Origin: Litorilituus lipolyticus
GTDB lineage: Bacteria; Pseudomonadota; Gammaproteobacteria; Enterobacterales; Alteromonadaceae
NCBI RefSeq assembly: GCF_006439335.1
Contig: NZ_SAWY01000011.1
Location: 1-64,000, forward strand
Reading direction: 5' to 3'
Length of the DNA: 64,000 nt
Made by a program: the position numbers and the translations under genes. Each line of letters starts with the position of its first letter. The stretch's first letter is position 1. The notes below the pieces were generated by a model. That model saw nothing but the letters and a program-made list of their open reading frames with translations, ran no database searches and was not told the DNA's origin. Shown here piece by piece: positions 19,873-29,942 of the stretch.

Positions 19873-20799
19873 ATGACAAAGTTAAATGAGCACGAGAGTG
19901 ACAGCTTTGCTGGTTTAGTTGCTATTGTTGGTCGCCCTAATGTGGGTAAGTCAACCTTGCTCAATGCCTTGCTTGGCCAAAAGATTAGTATAACTTCACG
20001 TAAACCACAAACCACACGTCATCGAATCTTGGGTATTCTAACTGAAGGTAATCGACAAGGTATTTTAGTCGACACTCCTGGATTACATAGTGATGAAAAG
20101 CGTGCGATCAATCGTTTGATGAATCGCGCAGCAAGTAGTTCAATTAGTGAGGTTGAGCTGATTGTCTTTTTGGTCGAAGGAACATTATGGACTGCTGATG
20201 ATGATTTGGTGCTAAATAAAGTGAAGCAAAGCGGCGCGCCATGCATATTAGTGGTGAACAAAACAGATAATATTTCTGATAAAGATGAGCTATTACCCCA
20301 CTTACAAAAGTTGGGTGCAATGCATGACTTTAAAGATATTGTGCCAATTTCAGCGAGCAAAGGTCATGGTGTGGATACCATTAAAGAACTTTGTCTGAAG
20401 GCGCTACCTGAAGGGGGTTTTTGGTTTCCTGAAGATCATATTACTGACAGATCGAGTCGCTTTATGGCGTCAGAAATCATTAGAGAAAAGCTTATTCGCT
20501 TTACGGGTGATGAATTGCCATATTCGACTACCGTAGAAATTGAACAATTTAAAATGGATGAAAAGGGCGTTATTCATATCAATGCCCTTGTTTTAGTTGA
20601 GCGCGAAAGTCAAAAACGCATGGTTATTGGCAATAAAGGTGAGCGACTAAAGACTATTGGCCAAGAAGCAAGAAGAGATATGGAAAACCTTTTTGAAAGC
20701 AAAGTTTTTCTAGAAACTTGGGTTAAAGTTAAGTCAGGCTGGGCTGATGATGAAAGAGCTTTACGTAGTTTAGGTTACGGTGATGATTATTCAGGCTAA
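19873..20799 (+). CDS. era: GTPase Era
   Basis: Essential GTPase that binds 16S rRNA near its 3' end and assists 30S assembly. The motifs are GRPNVGKST (G1, about 21-29), DTPGLH (G3) and NKTD (G4). The KH RNA-binding domain is at the C-terminal end ([16 protein letters not shown]). The 308 residues are usual. The stop codon shares bases with the recO start (TAATG), so translation is coupled. Confidence 0.98.
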   Translation: MTKLNEHESDSFAGLVAIVGRPNVGKSTLLNALLGQKISITSRKPQTTRHRILGILTEGNRQGILVDTPGLHSDEKRAINRLMNRAASSSISEVELIVFLVEGTLWTADDDLVLNKVKQSGAPCILVVNKTDNISDKDELLPHLQKLGAMHDFKDIVPISASKGHGVDTIKELCLKALPEGGFWFPEDHITDRSSRFMASEIIREKLIRFTGDELPYSTTVEIEQFKMDEKGVIHINALVLVERESQKRMVIGNKGERLKTIGQEARRDMENLFESKVFLETWVKVKSGWADDERALRSLGYGDDYSG

Positions 20800-21524
20800 T
20801 GGCAATGGCTGACCAGCAAGCCTTTGTATTACATAGTAGGCCTTACCGAGATAATCAGCACTTGGTTGATTTACTTACGGTTAATCAGGGGAAATTGTCA
20901 GCGTTAGTGTATATTGGTCAATCTAAACGTTCTATTAAAAAAGCGCTAATACAACCTTTTCTGCCTTTAAACATAACGGTGAAAGATTTAGGAGCGATTA
21001 AAAAAATCACCTCTATTGAAACCGCGAGTAAATCTTATCAACTTCAGAAGAATTACCTCTATAGTGCTTTTTACTTGAATGAACTACTGATACGTCTTTT
21101 AAGTCAAGATATTCCTTGTGAATCTTTATACCACCAATACCATCAAACCATTCAATTATTAGCCGAGCAACAAAAGATTGCACCATTGTTAAGGCGATTT
21201 GAGTTAAGTTTACTAGCAGAATTGGGGATGTCATTCGATTTTGAACCCATCTTTGAGTATGATGCTTATTGTTTTTCGTATATGCCAGAGCAAGGCTTTG
21301 TCGTTTGTGAAAATCAGTACCTTAAAGCATTAAATCAAACACAGTTAACGAATACTTTTTTAACGCAACATTTGAAAGAAGTTGCGCAGCATATAGAAAA
21401 TAGTAAGGTGGCTTTATCTGATGCCGCAGCAAAGACTTATAAGCAGTTAATGCGCCAAGTTATAAATCAATTGCTTGGTAATAAGCCATTGAATAGCAGA
21501 AAACTATTTAGCTCAGTACGCTAA
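20799..21524 (+). CDS. recO: DNA repair protein RecO
   Basis: Mediator that loads RecA on single-stranded DNA with RecR in the RecF pathway. The N-terminal OB fold (about 1-80, AFVLHSRPYRDNQHLVDLLT) and the helical C-terminal domain are recognisable. The zinc-binding cysteines found in many bacteria are not evident, as is usual in gammaproteobacterial forms. It has 241 residues and overlaps era by one base. Confidence 0.95.
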   Translation: MAMADQQAFVLHSRPYRDNQHLVDLLTVNQGKLSALVYIGQSKRSIKKALIQPFLPLNITVKDLGAIKKITSIETASKSYQLQKNYLYSAFYLNELLIRLLSQDIPCESLYHQYHQTIQLLAEQQKIAPLLRRFELSLLAELGMSFDFEPIFEYDAYCFSYMPEQGFVVCENQYLKALNQTQLTNTFLTQHLKEVAQHIENSKVALSDAAAKTYKQLMRQVINQLLGNKPLNSRKLFSSVR

Positions 21525-21559
21525 AATACCCAACATCATTGAGTTGAAAGAGAAAGGAA

Positions 21560-22291
21560 ATGAAAGAAATATTATTAGGTGTGAATGTTGATCATATTGC
21601 AACATTAAGACAAGCAAGAGGCACAAACTATCCTGATCCTGTTTACGCAGCAAGTGTTGCTGAGCATGCAGGTGCTGACGGTATTACCGTGCATTTACGT
21701 GAGGATAGAAGGCATATACAAGATAGAGATATCTATGTGTTAAAGCAAACATTACATAGTCGTATGAATTTTGAAATGGCTGTAACTGATGAAATGATTG
21801 ATATCGCCTGTGAAGTAAAGCCTGAATTCTGCTGTTTAGTTCCTGAGAAAAGAGAAGAGCTAACAACAGAAGGAGGTCTTGATGTGGTGGGGCAACTTGA
21901 GAAAGTTGCCTCTGCTGTGGCTAAGCTAAGCCAAGCTGGTATTAAGGTAAGTTTGTTTATTGATGCTGATAAAGCACAAATTGACGCGGCCTTAGCTAGC
22001 AAAGCTCCTTACATAGAAATACATACAGGCCATTATGCTGACTTAACCAATGAAGAAGAGCAATTAGCTGAACTTGAACGGTTAACACAAGGTATTAAAT
22101 ATGCACATGGCTTAGGCATTAAGGTTAATGCAGGGCACGGCCTGAACTACTTTAATGTGAAACCTATTGCAGCAATTGAAGAAATTATTGAACTGAATAT
22201 TGGTCACGCAATTATTGCTAGAGCGGCTATAGACGGTTTAGATAAAGCGGTAAGAGATATGAAAAACCTTATGCTTGAAGCACGAAGCTAG
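21560..22291 (+). CDS. pdxJ: Pyridoxine 5'-phosphate synthase
   Basis: Condenses 1-deoxyxylulose 5-phosphate with 3-amino-2-oxopropyl phosphate to give pyridoxine phosphate. A TIM-barrel protein of 243 residues. The conserved start [16 protein letters not shown], the motif [16 protein letters not shown] and the later [11 protein letters not shown] are present. A strong AAAGGAAATG ribosome site sets the start. One of its substrates comes from dxs, at the other end of the window. Followed by acpS, as in E. coli. Confidence 0.98.
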   Translation: MKEILLGVNVDHIATLRQARGTNYPDPVYAASVAEHAGADGITVHLREDRRHIQDRDIYVLKQTLHSRMNFEMAVTDEMIDIACEVKPEFCCLVPEKREELTTEGGLDVVGQLEKVASAVAKLSQAGIKVSLFIDADKAQIDAALASKAPYIEIHTGHYADLTNEEEQLAELERLTQGIKYAHGLGIKVNAGHGLNYFNVKPIAAIEEIIELNIGHAIIARAAIDGLDKAVRDMKNLMLEARS

Positions 22292-22319
22292 CAGTTTCTC
22301 TGATTTTTAGGAGTTCTTC

Positions 22320-22706
22320 ATGTCTGTAGTAGGCCTTGGTACCGATATAATAGAAGTAAACCGTATTGCAGACATGAAAGATGCTATGAGAGAGCGCCTT
22401 GCCAAAAGAGTACTCACGCCATGTGAGTACAAAAGGTATGAAGAAGCCTCAACTACAATTGCTAATGCCTTTTTAGCAAAACGTTGGGCAGGCAAAGAAG
22501 CGGCAGCTAAGGCCTTAGGTACCGGAATAGCAGATGGTGTTTCATTTCAGCATTTCACTATTGTTTCATTAGACAATGGCAAACCTGTTTTAGAATTAAC
22601 CGATCGTGCGTTAACGATTGCACAATCGTTAGGGGCTACTCACTGGCATATTTCTCTCGCTGATGAAACTCACTATGCGACAGCAACGGTTATTTTGTCA
22701 AAATAG
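22320..22706 (+). CDS. acpS: Holo-[acyl-carrier-protein] synthase
   Basis: Transfers phosphopantetheine from coenzyme A to acyl carrier protein. The 128-residue protein has the motif GLGTDIIEVNRI with the magnesium-binding aspartate, and FLAKRWAGKEAAAKALGTG, both diagnostic. The upstream site is AGGAG. Last gene of the era-recO-pdxJ-acpS group. Confidence 0.97.
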   Translation: MSVVGLGTDIIEVNRIADMKDAMRERLAKRVLTPCEYKRYEEASTTIANAFLAKRWAGKEAAAKALGTGIADGVSFQHFTIVSLDNGKPVLELTDRALTIAQSLGATHWHISLADETHYATATVILSK

Positions 22707-22894
22707 TAAAAAAATCCACATTTATTAACTTGATTCGTACTGGTTGAAATTTAATCGTTTTTTCCTGCACTGTACGTAGCGATGACGTGAAAGTCTTTAA
22801 AATTCACTATTTCAACTTTTTCTTTCTTAAATATCTGGTCTACACTTAGTTTGATTAGGTGCCGGTTAATTATACACCCAAGTTGGAGAAAGAA

Positions 22895-23140
22895 ATGCAA
22901 TCACAGACAAAACCTATGATTGAAAGGAGAACGGAAGCTCCTGAACAATCAGTATGGTGGAATAAACTTTCGCTTGCGCAAAAGTTTTCTGCCAGTAGTT
23001 TGGGGAAGTTTGGATACGAATTATCCTTTGTAAGGAATGAGCAAGGTCGCAGTTTAGCTGTGTTAACTTGTAGTGGTGGTGTTGCCGTCATCACTGAAGA
23101 TGGAGAAATTAATACTTCGCCAAATATTAAAATCAGATAA
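22895..23140 (+). CDS. Small protein of unknown function
   Basis: An 81-residue soluble protein with no signal peptide or membrane segment. The ATG at 22895 has a strong ribosome site (TTGGAGAAAGAAATG), which outweighs a GTG at 22859. The second half reads like a small beta-rich domain (FGYELSFVRNEQGRSLAVLTCSGGVAVITEDGEINTSP). It has one Cys. I do not recognise the family. It lies alone between acpS and barA, convergent with barA. Confidence 0.75.
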   Translation: MQSQTKPMIERRTEAPEQSVWWNKLSLAQKFSASSLGKFGYELSFVRNEQGRSLAVLTCSGGVAVITEDGEINTSPNIKIR

Positions 23141-23197
23141 GTTAGCTTTGTTTAGGCAGAACTAGCTATTTACACGGACCCAGAGTTAACTTATCTG
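23134..23197. repeat. Inverted repeat between the small gene and barA
   Basis: CAGATAAGTTA, which overlaps the stop codon of the small gene, pairs with TAACTTATCTG about 40 bases later. GGCAGA and TCTGCC inside it give an alternative pairing. It may end transcription from both sides, but there is no clear T tract. Confidence 0.4.
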
Positions 23198-23209
23198 CCT
23201 TATCTATTG

Positions 23210-26110
23210 TTACGTTTCCTGTTCAGTGAAGGTTTTAAAAGCAGAAGGTGCTGCAGAAATAACTTGCTCAATGTGTTCAAAAAACTCCATAAATTCAGGC
23301 TCTAACTCCGTTAAGCTAATCCCCATTTTTAATTGTGTTTCTATCTGACTGGTTATGGTTGATAGATTGGGAGTACCAGTATAACAACATGCTCCATTTA
23401 GCTTGTGAATTAAACTTTTCACTTGTTCGGTATCTTTCATTGCAATAGCCTCGCTGATGCTATTATGAGTAGCCGGTAAACTTTCAACCAAGCCCTCGAG
23501 CATCTCTTTAGCTAAATCAGTTTTATTTGCTGCTCGTTTTAAGGCTAATGGCCAATCAATGACGCCTTTGCTATTAAGCGAGGGTATTGTCGATGCCTCA
23601 GGGGATGTAATAGCCATTGAAGATTTTTCTATTGAACTTTTAACGTCATCTTCATTATTGTTAATAAAATGAGAAAAATCACAATATTCATAAATAATAT
23701 GTCGAAGCATGGTTTCATCAATAGGCTTAGTCATATATGCATTAAAGCCTTGCTGATACATTTTTTCTTTTTCGCCACTTAATGCATGTGCGGTGACAGC
23801 GATAATAGGAGTTTCAATATTTAAGCTGTCTTCTCTTATGGATTTTAAAGTACTAATTCCATCCATAACAGGCATCTGAATATCCATAAATATTAAGGCA
23901 AAGTGCTCATTTTTGCATAGAGCTAGTGCGTCTTGGCCATTATCTGCGAGGATTACTTCTGCGACTTGTTCATGTAGTAGTGCTTTGATCAGTTTTAAAT
24001 TTGCTTCATTATCATCAACAGCCAAGACTTTAATAGGCAGTATTTTCTGTTCCGTAGTCGTCGCCATCACTATATCATCATGACTCAACGGCTGTAGGGC
24101 TTTGCTCAGCCGAGATGCATTGATTGGTTTACTGAGGCAATTCATAGCGCCATTAGCGATTAATGCTTCATGTAAGCTTGGGGAGTTACTATTGAGCGTT
24201 AAATAGATTGCCGGAGAGACGGGTGTCACAAGGGCAATTAGTTTTTTTAGTTCACTTAATGCCGTTGAAGTATTGCTGTGACCTATTAGTGCATAGTCAT
24301 AAGTTAAACCAACTTGTTTTGCGTGTGTAACGACTTGCTCTAATTGATGATTATTGACAATTGACGTCACATTCATTTGCCAATTATTTAGAATGGCGAG
24401 TGTTGCATTGCGGCTGTGATCGTTTTCTTCGAAAAATAAGATACTCTTATTTGATAAGTGATGATTATCTAGCTCGAGAATTAAAGGCATAGGGTTAATT
24501 TCACATTGGAAAGTAAACCAAAAACTTGAGCCTTGGTTTTTCTCACTGGTGAATCCAATATTGCCTGACATTTCTCTTGCTAAACGCTGGCAGATGACTA
24601 AACCTAAGCCTGTTCCTCCGTATAAACGTGTAATACTCTGATCTGCCTGAGTAAAAGCGTCAAAAATTGTGCGCTGCTGTTTTTCCGTCATACCTATACC
24701 GGTATCTTTGACGGTAAGTTTCAACAATACATGTTTTTGATTTATTTGTTCACTGGTGACATCAATTTCAATACTGCCTTGTGGAGTAAACTTAATAGCA
24801 TTACTGATTAGGTTAGTGGCAATCTGCTTAATACGCATAACATCGCCTACGAGAGAGTCGGGTAGGTTTTGTTTGATATTAATTGACATTTCAAGTTCTT
24901 TTTTATGTGCTGAAGGAGCTAATAATGCCAGTGTTTCCTCAAGAGACTCATGTAACAAGAAAGGGATATTCTCTATTACCATTTTGCCTGCATCAAGTTT
25001 AGAGAAATCTAAAATGTCGTTAATTATTGTCAACAAGTTATTAGCTGAGCGATCAATAGTTTGCAGGTAATCTCGCTGGCTATCTGTTAAAGGTGTTTTT
25101 AATACTTGTCGGGTAAAGCCAATTACGCCATTAAGTGGCGTTCTTAGCTCATGGCTCATATTAGCTAAAAATTCAGATTTAACTTTATTGGCTTCTTGGG
25201 CTTTTCGTTTAGCTATGCTGAGTTCAACGTTTTGAATCTCGAATTGCTCAAGGCTTTCCCGTAAATCTATGGTTGCTTGGTCAATGCTTGCTTGCATTTC
25301 ATTTTGATAACCATGTATAGATTGCGCCATGGCATTGATACCAGTTTTAAGCAGGTTAAGCTCTCCCATTAACAGCCCACTGACTCGACTTTCTAACTTA
25401 CCTTCTCTCACTCTATCAATTGCTTGCACCATAGAATTAATAGGCTTGGTCACTTGCCTTATCAATTTTATTGCAAACAATGCACTGAGTAATGTGCCAA
25501 AGAGTGCAACGGTAAAGGCGATCAGTGTTTGGCTTTGCTGCTCAAATTTGAGTCTATTCTTATTGACTTGAATAGCAACATAACCAAGTTGTGTCGGTTG
25601 GCTAAGTTGATCTTTATTTTCCGATGAAATCAATGTGATGCTATTAAAACTAAATGCTTTTTTACTTGGTGTTGAAGTGGGATGATTGATTAGTGTTTCT
25701 TCGAGAATAGCTGCTCTATAGATAATATAATCGTTAGTTTCTTCAAGCTGAGTGTAATTATTTAAGGGAGCTTCTTGTTTAATCCTCATTAATTCAGTAT
25801 TGCCATTATAGGCACTAGTGACAAAGACTTGGTTGTCACGGGTAAAGATAATAATACTGTCAATAATACTTGACTGAGTACGATGCGTGAAACCGATTAA
25901 TTGTCGTAATTTCTCTCTATCTTTGTTGATAAGAGGATCTTTACTCATGATAGCCAAAGGTTCAATGATGCTAAAAGCTCTTTGATTGATAAAGTTATCT
26001 AACTCAACATGACGACTGTAAGAAAAATATCCAGCTAAGCCAAAGGCAATAATACCTGTAGGAATAATGGTTATTAATATTACCCAGTCTTTTAAACTTT
26101 TTTTATGCAT
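23210..26110 (-). CDS. barA: Hybrid sensor histidine kinase BarA
   Basis: Membrane sensor kinase that feeds the UvrY/GacA response regulator and so the CsrA system. From the N terminus: a membrane helix (about 10-28), a periplasmic sensing part, a second helix (about 195-215), HAMP, a coiled stretch, HisKA with His320 in SHELRTPLNG, an HATPase domain (DTGIGM and GTGLGL), a degenerate receiver (about 550-665) without the phospho-acceptor Asp, an intact receiver with Asp743 in FMDIQMPVMDG, and an HPt domain with His902 (IHKLNGACC). The 966 residues compare with 918 in E. coli. It is divergent from rlmD-relA, as in enterics. Confidence 0.95.
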   Translation of the reverse strand: MHKKSLKDWVILITIIPTGIIAFGLAGYFSYSRHVELDNFINQRAFSIIEPLAIMSKDPLINKDREKLRQLIGFTHRTQSSIIDSIIIFTRDNQVFVTSAYNGNTELMRIKQEAPLNNYTQLEETNDYIIYRAAILEETLINHPTSTPSKKAFSFNSITLISSENKDQLSQPTQLGYVAIQVNKNRLKFEQQSQTLIAFTVALFGTLLSALFAIKLIRQVTKPINSMVQAIDRVREGKLESRVSGLLMGELNLLKTGINAMAQSIHGYQNEMQASIDQATIDLRESLEQFEIQNVELSIAKRKAQEANKVKSEFLANMSHELRTPLNGVIGFTRQVLKTPLTDSQRDYLQTIDRSANNLLTIINDILDFSKLDAGKMVIENIPFLLHESLEETLALLAPSAHKKELEMSINIKQNLPDSLVGDVMRIKQIATNLISNAIKFTPQGSIEIDVTSEQINQKHVLLKLTVKDTGIGMTEKQQRTIFDAFTQADQSITRLYGGTGLGLVICQRLAREMSGNIGFTSEKNQGSSFWFTFQCEINPMPLILELDNHHLSNKSILFFEENDHSRNATLAILNNWQMNVTSIVNNHQLEQVVTHAKQVGLTYDYALIGHSNTSTALSELKKLIALVTPVSPAIYLTLNSNSPSLHEALIANGAMNCLSKPINASRLSKALQPLSHDDIVMATTTEQKILPIKVLAVDDNEANLKLIKALLHEQVAEVILADNGQDALALCKNEHFALIFMDIQMPVMDGISTLKSIREDSLNIETPIIAVTAHALSGEKEKMYQQGFNAYMTKPIDETMLRHIIYEYCDFSHFINNNEDDVKSSIEKSSMAITSPEASTIPSLNSKGVIDWPLALKRAANKTDLAKEMLEGLVESLPATHNSISEAIAMKDTEQVKSLIHKLNGACCYTGTPNLSTITSQIETQLKMGISLTELEPEFMEFFEHIEQVISAAPSAFKTFTEQET

Positions 26111-26252
26111 TTCTTTTGAACTTTTCTATTTGACTTAGTGTAAAATAAGCACCGAAAAACACCGTTGCTGTAGCATGAACACAGTAACCTTTTAGACATA
26201 ATGTCATAAGCTTGCATCAAATTATAGCGCCAAGCAATGAGATAAGGTAAAG

Positions 26253-27644
26253 ATGGCAAACTTTTTTAAAGCGTCAAAGAAAAATAAAGCCGCAGGACAA
26301 ATATTAACTCTAACAATAGAGCGGTTAGATTTGAATGGCTGTGGCGTAGCTAGGTATAACAAAAAGCCACTTTTTGTTGCTGAGGCGTTAGCTGGTGAGT
26401 TGGTTGAAGTAAGGTTAATCGAGCAAAAAAATAAATTTGCTAAAGCTAAATTATTGAAGGTTATAACGCCAAGTCCTGCACGTAAGCAAGTTAAGTGTCA
26501 GCACTTTTCTGTATGTGGAGGTTGTGACATTCAGCCGTTAAGTTATGAACAGCAGCTCTCTTTTAAGCAAGCTAAAGTTGCGGAGTTATTTGCTCGGCAA
26601 GATTTCAAAGAGACTTTACCTTGGCAGCCAACAATTAAAGGCTCACCATGGCATTATCGTCGCAAGGCAAGAATTGGAGTGCAGTTTAATAAGCATGGTC
26701 AACCTATTGTGGGTTTTAGAGAAAAAGCGAGTAGCCATTTAACGGCCATTAAAAACTGTCCAGTTTTAGTTGAACCGCTAGCCCCTATTTTTGTGGAATT
26801 AAAGTCGCTTATTGAAAAACTATCAGTAAAACAAGCTATTGGTCATGTAGATGTTATATGGGCAGCAGTCTCACAGTGTGGTATTCCGCAAGGGATTGTC
26901 AATATAAGACAGCTTAAAGTGATGAATGAGCATGATGTTGCATTGTGGCAGCAATTTGGTGACAAGTTTAACTATGCGCTGTTTGTCGATAATGGCATAC
27001 AAACTGTAGCTATTGATGAGTATTTAACTGCATCAAGTGAACCTTCTGACAATATGCCTTTCTCATATCCTTTGGCAAATAAGGTAAATATAGCTTTTGG
27101 GATAAAAGATTTTATTCAAATCAATCATGAGGTGAATACCCAAATGATAGCTCAAGCCATTGACTGGCTTGAGCTTAAACAGAGCGATAATGTACTTGAT
27201 CTCTTTTGCGGCTTAGGTAATTTTAGTTTAGCCATCGCAAAACACGTTGCTAACGTGGTTGGGGTTGAAGGCGTGCAAAGTATGGTTGATAAGGCATTAA
27301 AAAATGCGAAACGAAATGGCATTGAAAACTGTCAATTTTATCAAGCAAACATTAATGAAAGCTGGCAAGCGCAACCTTGGTTTAATGAGTATACAAACAC
27401 GAATGAACATCAGTTTAATAAAGTGTTATTAGATCCAGCAAGAGCTGGTGCAGAAGAAGCGATGCCCTATATTGCTATGGTCAAGCCAAGTTCTATACTC
27501 TACGTCAGTTGTGACCCGGCGACACTGGCAAGAGATAGTGAAATTCTAGTGGGACATGGTTATAAATTGAATAAAATTTCAATTATAGACATGTTTTCTC
27601 AAACCAAACATGTTGAGTCTATGGTATTGTTTACACGTGCTTAG
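26253..27644 (+). CDS. rlmD: 23S rRNA (uracil-1939-C5)-methyltransferase
   Basis: SAM-dependent methyltransferase that makes m5U1939 in 23S rRNA. An N-terminal TRAM domain (about 13-70) is followed by the iron-sulfur ligands Cys82, Cys88 and Cys91 (CQHFSVCGGC) with a later Cys in KNCPVL, then a SAM-binding motif (VLDLFCGLGNFSL) and the catalytic cysteine in YVSCDPATLARD. The 463-residue length is normal. It sits directly in front of relA, the conserved order. Confidence 0.97.
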   Translation: MANFFKASKKNKAAGQILTLTIERLDLNGCGVARYNKKPLFVAEALAGELVEVRLIEQKNKFAKAKLLKVITPSPARKQVKCQHFSVCGGCDIQPLSYEQQLSFKQAKVAELFARQDFKETLPWQPTIKGSPWHYRRKARIGVQFNKHGQPIVGFREKASSHLTAIKNCPVLVEPLAPIFVELKSLIEKLSVKQAIGHVDVIWAAVSQCGIPQGIVNIRQLKVMNEHDVALWQQFGDKFNYALFVDNGIQTVAIDEYLTASSEPSDNMPFSYPLANKVNIAFGIKDFIQINHEVNTQMIAQAIDWLELKQSDNVLDLFCGLGNFSLAIAKHVANVVGVEGVQSMVDKALKNAKRNGIENCQFYQANINESWQAQPWFNEYTNTNEHQFNKVLLDPARAGAEEAMPYIAMVKPSSILYVSCDPATLARDSEILVGHGYKLNKISIIDMFSQTKHVESMVLFTRA

Positions 27645-27671
27645 TCCAAGTTATTACCCGAAGGAAAACCT

Positions 27672-29867
27672 ATGGTTTCGGTTAGAAAATCTCATCAAAT
27701 ATCGGTAAATAGTTTTCAACAATGGCTTAATTCCCTTGAATTAACGGATAGCAAGAAAGAAGCTATTTCAGCAATGTGGACGTTAGTCGCTGATTTTTAC
27801 GCGGCAGAAACACAAGAGCCCAAAATTGAACTAACCAAGTCAATGGAAATGGTAGAGATACTTGCATCACTTAATTTAGATGGTGATTCACTCATTGCCG
27901 CCTTTTTAACGCCACTACTCGAGAGTAAGTTGATTGAAATGGCATATGTTGAAGAGCATTTCTCTTCTTCTATTTTGTCATTGTGTCAAGGCGTTGAGCA
28001 AATGGCCGCAATCAAGGCGTTGAGGCAGCAACAGTCAGCAAATAATGTCGATAATATTAGGCGCATGTTACTTGCCATGGTTGAAGATGTTCGAGCGGTT
28101 GTGATTAAGCTGGCTGAGCGTTTATGTGATTTGCGTGAGAAGAAAAATAGCGATGAAGAAAGTAGGGTGCTTGCAGCCAAAGAAAGTGCCAATATCTATG
28201 CGCCTTTAGCAAACAGACTTGGTATTGGGCAATTAAAATGGGAGCTTGAAGATATATCTTTTAGGTATTTGCACCCAAAAGTCTATAAGAAAATTGCCAA
28301 ATTGCTCGACGAAACAAGGCTTGAGCGTGAAGGTTATATGGCAGACTTTGTTGGAAACATTAATCAACAATTGATTGAATTGAACATTCGAGGTGAAGTC
28401 TATGGTCGTCCAAAACATATTTATAGTATTTGGAAGAAAATGCAGCAAAAGTCACTCGATTTTGAGCAATTGTTTGATGTTAGGGCGGTACGTATTGTTG
28501 TTGAAAAAATTCAAGATTGCTACTCAGCATTAGGTATAGTGCATACCCAATGGAAACATTTAGCTAAAGAGTTTTCAGATTATGTTGCGACGCCAAAGCC
28601 AAATGGTTATCAGTCTATTCATACGGTAGTGCTTGGGCCAGAAGGTAAGTCAATAGAAGTGCAGATCCGCACAAAACAAATGCATGATGATGCTGAGTTA
28701 GGTGTTGCTGCGCATTGGCGTTATAAAGAAGGAAATGCCAGCGGAAAAGCCAACAGCTTTGACGATAAAATTAGCTGGTTAAGAAAAATATTGCAATGGC
28801 AAGATGATGTTGCTGAGAGTGGAGAACTCCTTGAAGAGCTCCGTAGTCAAGTCTTTGAAGACCGTATCTATGTGTTTACTCCTGGTGGTGATGTTATTGA
28901 TTTACCCATGGGTTCAACGCCATTAGATTTTGCTTATTATATTCACTCAAATGTAGGGCACTGCTGTATAGGCGCGAAAGTTTTTGGAAAAATAGTGCCA
29001 TTTACTTATCAATTGCAAACGGGTGATCAGGTTGAGATTTTAACGAGCAAAAAGCCCAACCCAAGTCGAGATTGGCTAAACCCAAACTTGAATTACATTC
29101 ATTCTAGTCGTGCTAGAGCAAAGGTTCAGAGCTTCTTTAAATTACTCGATAGAGATAAGCATATTGTTCAAGGTAAGGAGTTATTTGAAGCTGAAATTGC
29201 AAAATATAATTTTGCTCATGTTGACTTATTGGCCGCAGCAAAACGCTTCAATATGAATACTGCTGAAGATTTATTTGCAGCATTGGGTTCGGGTAACGCT
29301 CGCTTACAACAAGTGGTTAATTTCTTTAGCCACGAAGAGAGTAAACTAAAGCCAAAAGAAGAAATCGACCCGCAAAGTCTAGTAAGGCAAAGTTCGTCAC
29401 AAAAAAAACTTGCAGCCGATAGTAATGGTATCACTGTCTCTGGGGTGGGTAATTTGTTAACCCATATGGCGAAATGTTGTCAGCCAGTACCAGGTGATAA
29501 TATCGCAGGTTTTATAACGCAAGGTCGAGGCATATCAGTACACCGCAAAGATTGTGAGCAATTAGCAAGTTCTTTGAACCAACAACCCGAACGAGAAGTC
29601 GAAGTACAATGGGGCGATGAGAATAAACAAAGCTATCAAGCATCAGCACATATCATTGGCAGTGAACGCCAAGGCTTGCTAAGGGATATTTCTACCATCA
29701 TTGCCAATGAGCGTGTCAGTATTATTGGTATGGAGAGTAATACTGATCATATCAAACAAACGGTGAGTATGACGGTAAAAATGGAAGTACCTAGTAGTGA
29801 ACTACTGATGAGAATCCTAGAAAAATTGCGTCAACTTGATGATATTATTGAAGTTAAGCGCCTTTAA
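27672..29867 (+). CDS. relA: (p)ppGpp synthetase RelA
   Basis: Ribosome-associated enzyme that makes (p)ppGpp when uncharged tRNA enters the A site. The 731 residues contain a degenerate hydrolase region (about 40-190) that lacks the His-Asp metal site, the synthetase domain (about 240-370; DYVATPKPNGYQSIH and EVQIRTKQMH), a TGS domain (about 405-465; DRIYVFTPGGDVIDLP), a zinc-finger-like region with CCQPVPGD, and a C-terminal ACT domain. The missing hydrolase site separates it from SpoT. Preceded by a good AAGGAAAACCTATG start region. Confidence 0.97.
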   Translation: MVSVRKSHQISVNSFQQWLNSLELTDSKKEAISAMWTLVADFYAAETQEPKIELTKSMEMVEILASLNLDGDSLIAAFLTPLLESKLIEMAYVEEHFSSSILSLCQGVEQMAAIKALRQQQSANNVDNIRRMLLAMVEDVRAVVIKLAERLCDLREKKNSDEESRVLAAKESANIYAPLANRLGIGQLKWELEDISFRYLHPKVYKKIAKLLDETRLEREGYMADFVGNINQQLIELNIRGEVYGRPKHIYSIWKKMQQKSLDFEQLFDVRAVRIVVEKIQDCYSALGIVHTQWKHLAKEFSDYVATPKPNGYQSIHTVVLGPEGKSIEVQIRTKQMHDDAELGVAAHWRYKEGNASGKANSFDDKISWLRKILQWQDDVAESGELLEELRSQVFEDRIYVFTPGGDVIDLPMGSTPLDFAYYIHSNVGHCCIGAKVFGKIVPFTYQLQTGDQVEILTSKKPNPSRDWLNPNLNYIHSSRARAKVQSFFKLLDRDKHIVQGKELFEAEIAKYNFAHVDLLAAAKRFNMNTAEDLFAALGSGNARLQQVVNFFSHEESKLKPKEEIDPQSLVRQSSSQKKLAADSNGITVSGVGNLLTHMAKCCQPVPGDNIAGFITQGRGISVHRKDCEQLASSLNQQPEREVEVQWGDENKQSYQASAHIIGSERQGLLRDISTIIANERVSIIGMESNTDHIKQTVSMTVKMEVPSSELLMRILEKLRQLDDIIEVKRL

Positions 29868-29942
29868 CTAGTTCGTATATGAATTTTAGTCTTCTCAATA
29901 AAAAGCCAGTTAAAATCAGTAAAAGTAAGTGAAAGTATAATT

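Noticed and set aside
23210-26110. Fusion of two separate regulators at barA
   Set aside because: The domain order and length match BarA of other gammaproteobacteria, so it is a normal hybrid kinase.
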